Below, one piece after another: positions 23,032 through 23,435 of a stretch of DNA of 23,435 nucleotides (positions within the stretch are counted from its first letter, which is position 1; the number at the start of each line of letters is the position of its first letter). Origin of the DNA: JAUREX01 sp964472135 (lineage in GTDB: Bacteria; Pseudomonadota; Alphaproteobacteria; Rhodobacterales; Rhodobacteraceae). The notes under the pieces were generated by a model. That model searched no databases, was not told the DNA's origin, and saw nothing but the letters and a program-made list of their open reading frames with translations. The stretch is taken from NCBI GenBank assembly GCA_964472135.1, contig CAYYJB010000036.1, positions 1-23,435 on the forward strand. Direction: 5' to 3'. The position numbers were made by a program, and so were the translations under genes.

Positions 23032-23435
23032 TCAGATGTCGAGGGTCGTCTCGCTTTCCCAGCGCGAGAAATGGGCGCAATAGCTGTTCCATTCCTGATG
23101 CTTGAGCTTCAGATAGGCCGACGAGAACGCCTCTCCCATCATCGCCTTCAGCGTGCGGTCGCGGTCGTAGTCGCGCAGCGCGTCGAGCAGGTTCAGCGGC
23201 AATTTCGGCGCGCCCTTCACCTTGTGGCCCTCGGCATACATGTCGATGTCGTAGCGCCGCCCCGGATCGGCCTCGGTGCGGACCCCGTCGAGGCCGGCCG
23301 CGATGATGACGGCCTGCAGCAGATAGGGGTTCGCGGCGCCATCGGGCAGGCGCAGCTCGAACCGGCCCGGGCCCGGCACGCGCACCATGTGGGTGCGGTT
23401 GTTGCCCGTCCAGGTCACGGTGTTCGGGGCCCAGG
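23032..23435 (-). CDS. gmaS: Glutamine-synthetase-family enzyme, probably gamma-glutamylmethylamide synthetase (C-terminal part)
   Basis: Only the last 133 residues are inside the window; the gene continues past the right edge, so no start is visible. The fragment contains the family's TWTGNNRTHMVRVPGPGRFE, including the conserved arginine of the active-site region, then RLPDGAANPYLLQAVIIAAG, the usual late glutamine-synthetase segment. It ends with a C-terminal tail (SAYLKLKHQEWNSYCAHFSR, then WESETTLDI) typical of the GlnT/GmaS branch rather than GlnA. GmaS joins methylamine to glutamate with ATP, the entry step of the gamma-glutamylmethylamide/N-methylglutamate route. The methylamine-producing dmm operon in the same window supports that reading. 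An ordinary GlnT-type glutamine synthetase cannot be excluded from the fragment alone. Confidence 0.8.
   Translation of the reverse strand, partial: WAPNTVTWTGNNRTHMVRVPGPGRFELRLPDGAANPYLLQAVIIAAGLDGVRTEADPGRRYDIDMYAEGHKVKGAPKLPLNLLDALRDYDRDRTLKAMMGEAFSSAYLKLKHQEWNSYCAHFSRWESETTLDI

Noticed and set aside
1..23435. tRNA, rRNA, CRISPR or insertion-sequence elements
   Set aside because: No cloverleaf with a T-loop motif, no regularly spaced repeats, no transposase-like frame and no terminal inverted repeats with target duplications were seen on reading both strands.

Overview
This GC-rich window comes from a marine-type alphaproteobacterium, most likely a Roseobacter-group or other Rhodobacteraceae member. 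That placement rests on the gene content, an aerobic methylated-amine degradation island of the kind known from Ruegeria and Roseovarius; it is inferred from protein features, not from a database search. No rRNA, tRNA, CRISPR array or insertion sequence is visible. Most genes are on the minus strand.

Layout, left to right: (1) 1-3193 (-): a quaternary-amine ABC transporter of the TMAO type, tmoX (binding protein), tmoV (ATPase) and tmoW (permease, cut by the window edge). (2) 3194-3293: a 100-N assembly gap that removes the start of tmoX and of the next gene. (3) 3294-8813: a TorT/TorS/TorR-like three-component TMAO-sensing set (torR fragment +, torS -, torT +), then an MFS transporter in line with torT. 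(4) 8808-11186 (-): tdm, the TMAO demethylase, divergent from a DMT/EamA exporter (11310-12164 +). (5) 12171-17041 (-): dmmD-dmmA-dmmB-dmmC (dimethylamine monooxygenase) followed by a translationally coupled GlxA/AraC-type regulator. (6) 17280-20950 (-): an APC-family permease, a 52-residue membrane microprotein and an Amt ammonium/methylammonium transporter with an NtrC-like site upstream. (7) 21125-22468 (-): tmm, trimethylamine monooxygenase, divergent from a small cupin gene (22623-22985 +). (8) 23032-23435 (-): the C-terminus of a glutamine-synthetase-family enzyme, probably gamma-glutamylmethylamide synthetase (gmaS).

Together the genes describe stepwise demethylation. Tmm oxidises TMA to TMAO, TmoXVW imports TMAO, and Tdm splits TMAO into DMA and formaldehyde. 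DmmABC(D) oxidises DMA to methylamine and formaldehyde, and GmaS starts the gamma-glutamylmethylamide/N-methylglutamate route. The GcvT-like modules (C-terminal half of Tdm; DmmD) pass one-carbon units to tetrahydrofolate, and Amt handles the ammonium or methylammonium released or scavenged. The least expected element is the TorTSR-type sensor set, a family best known for controlling anaerobic TMAO respiration, placed here beside an aerobic TMAO demethylation pathway. Other points to follow up are the microprotein, the NtrC-like operator and the coupled regulator.
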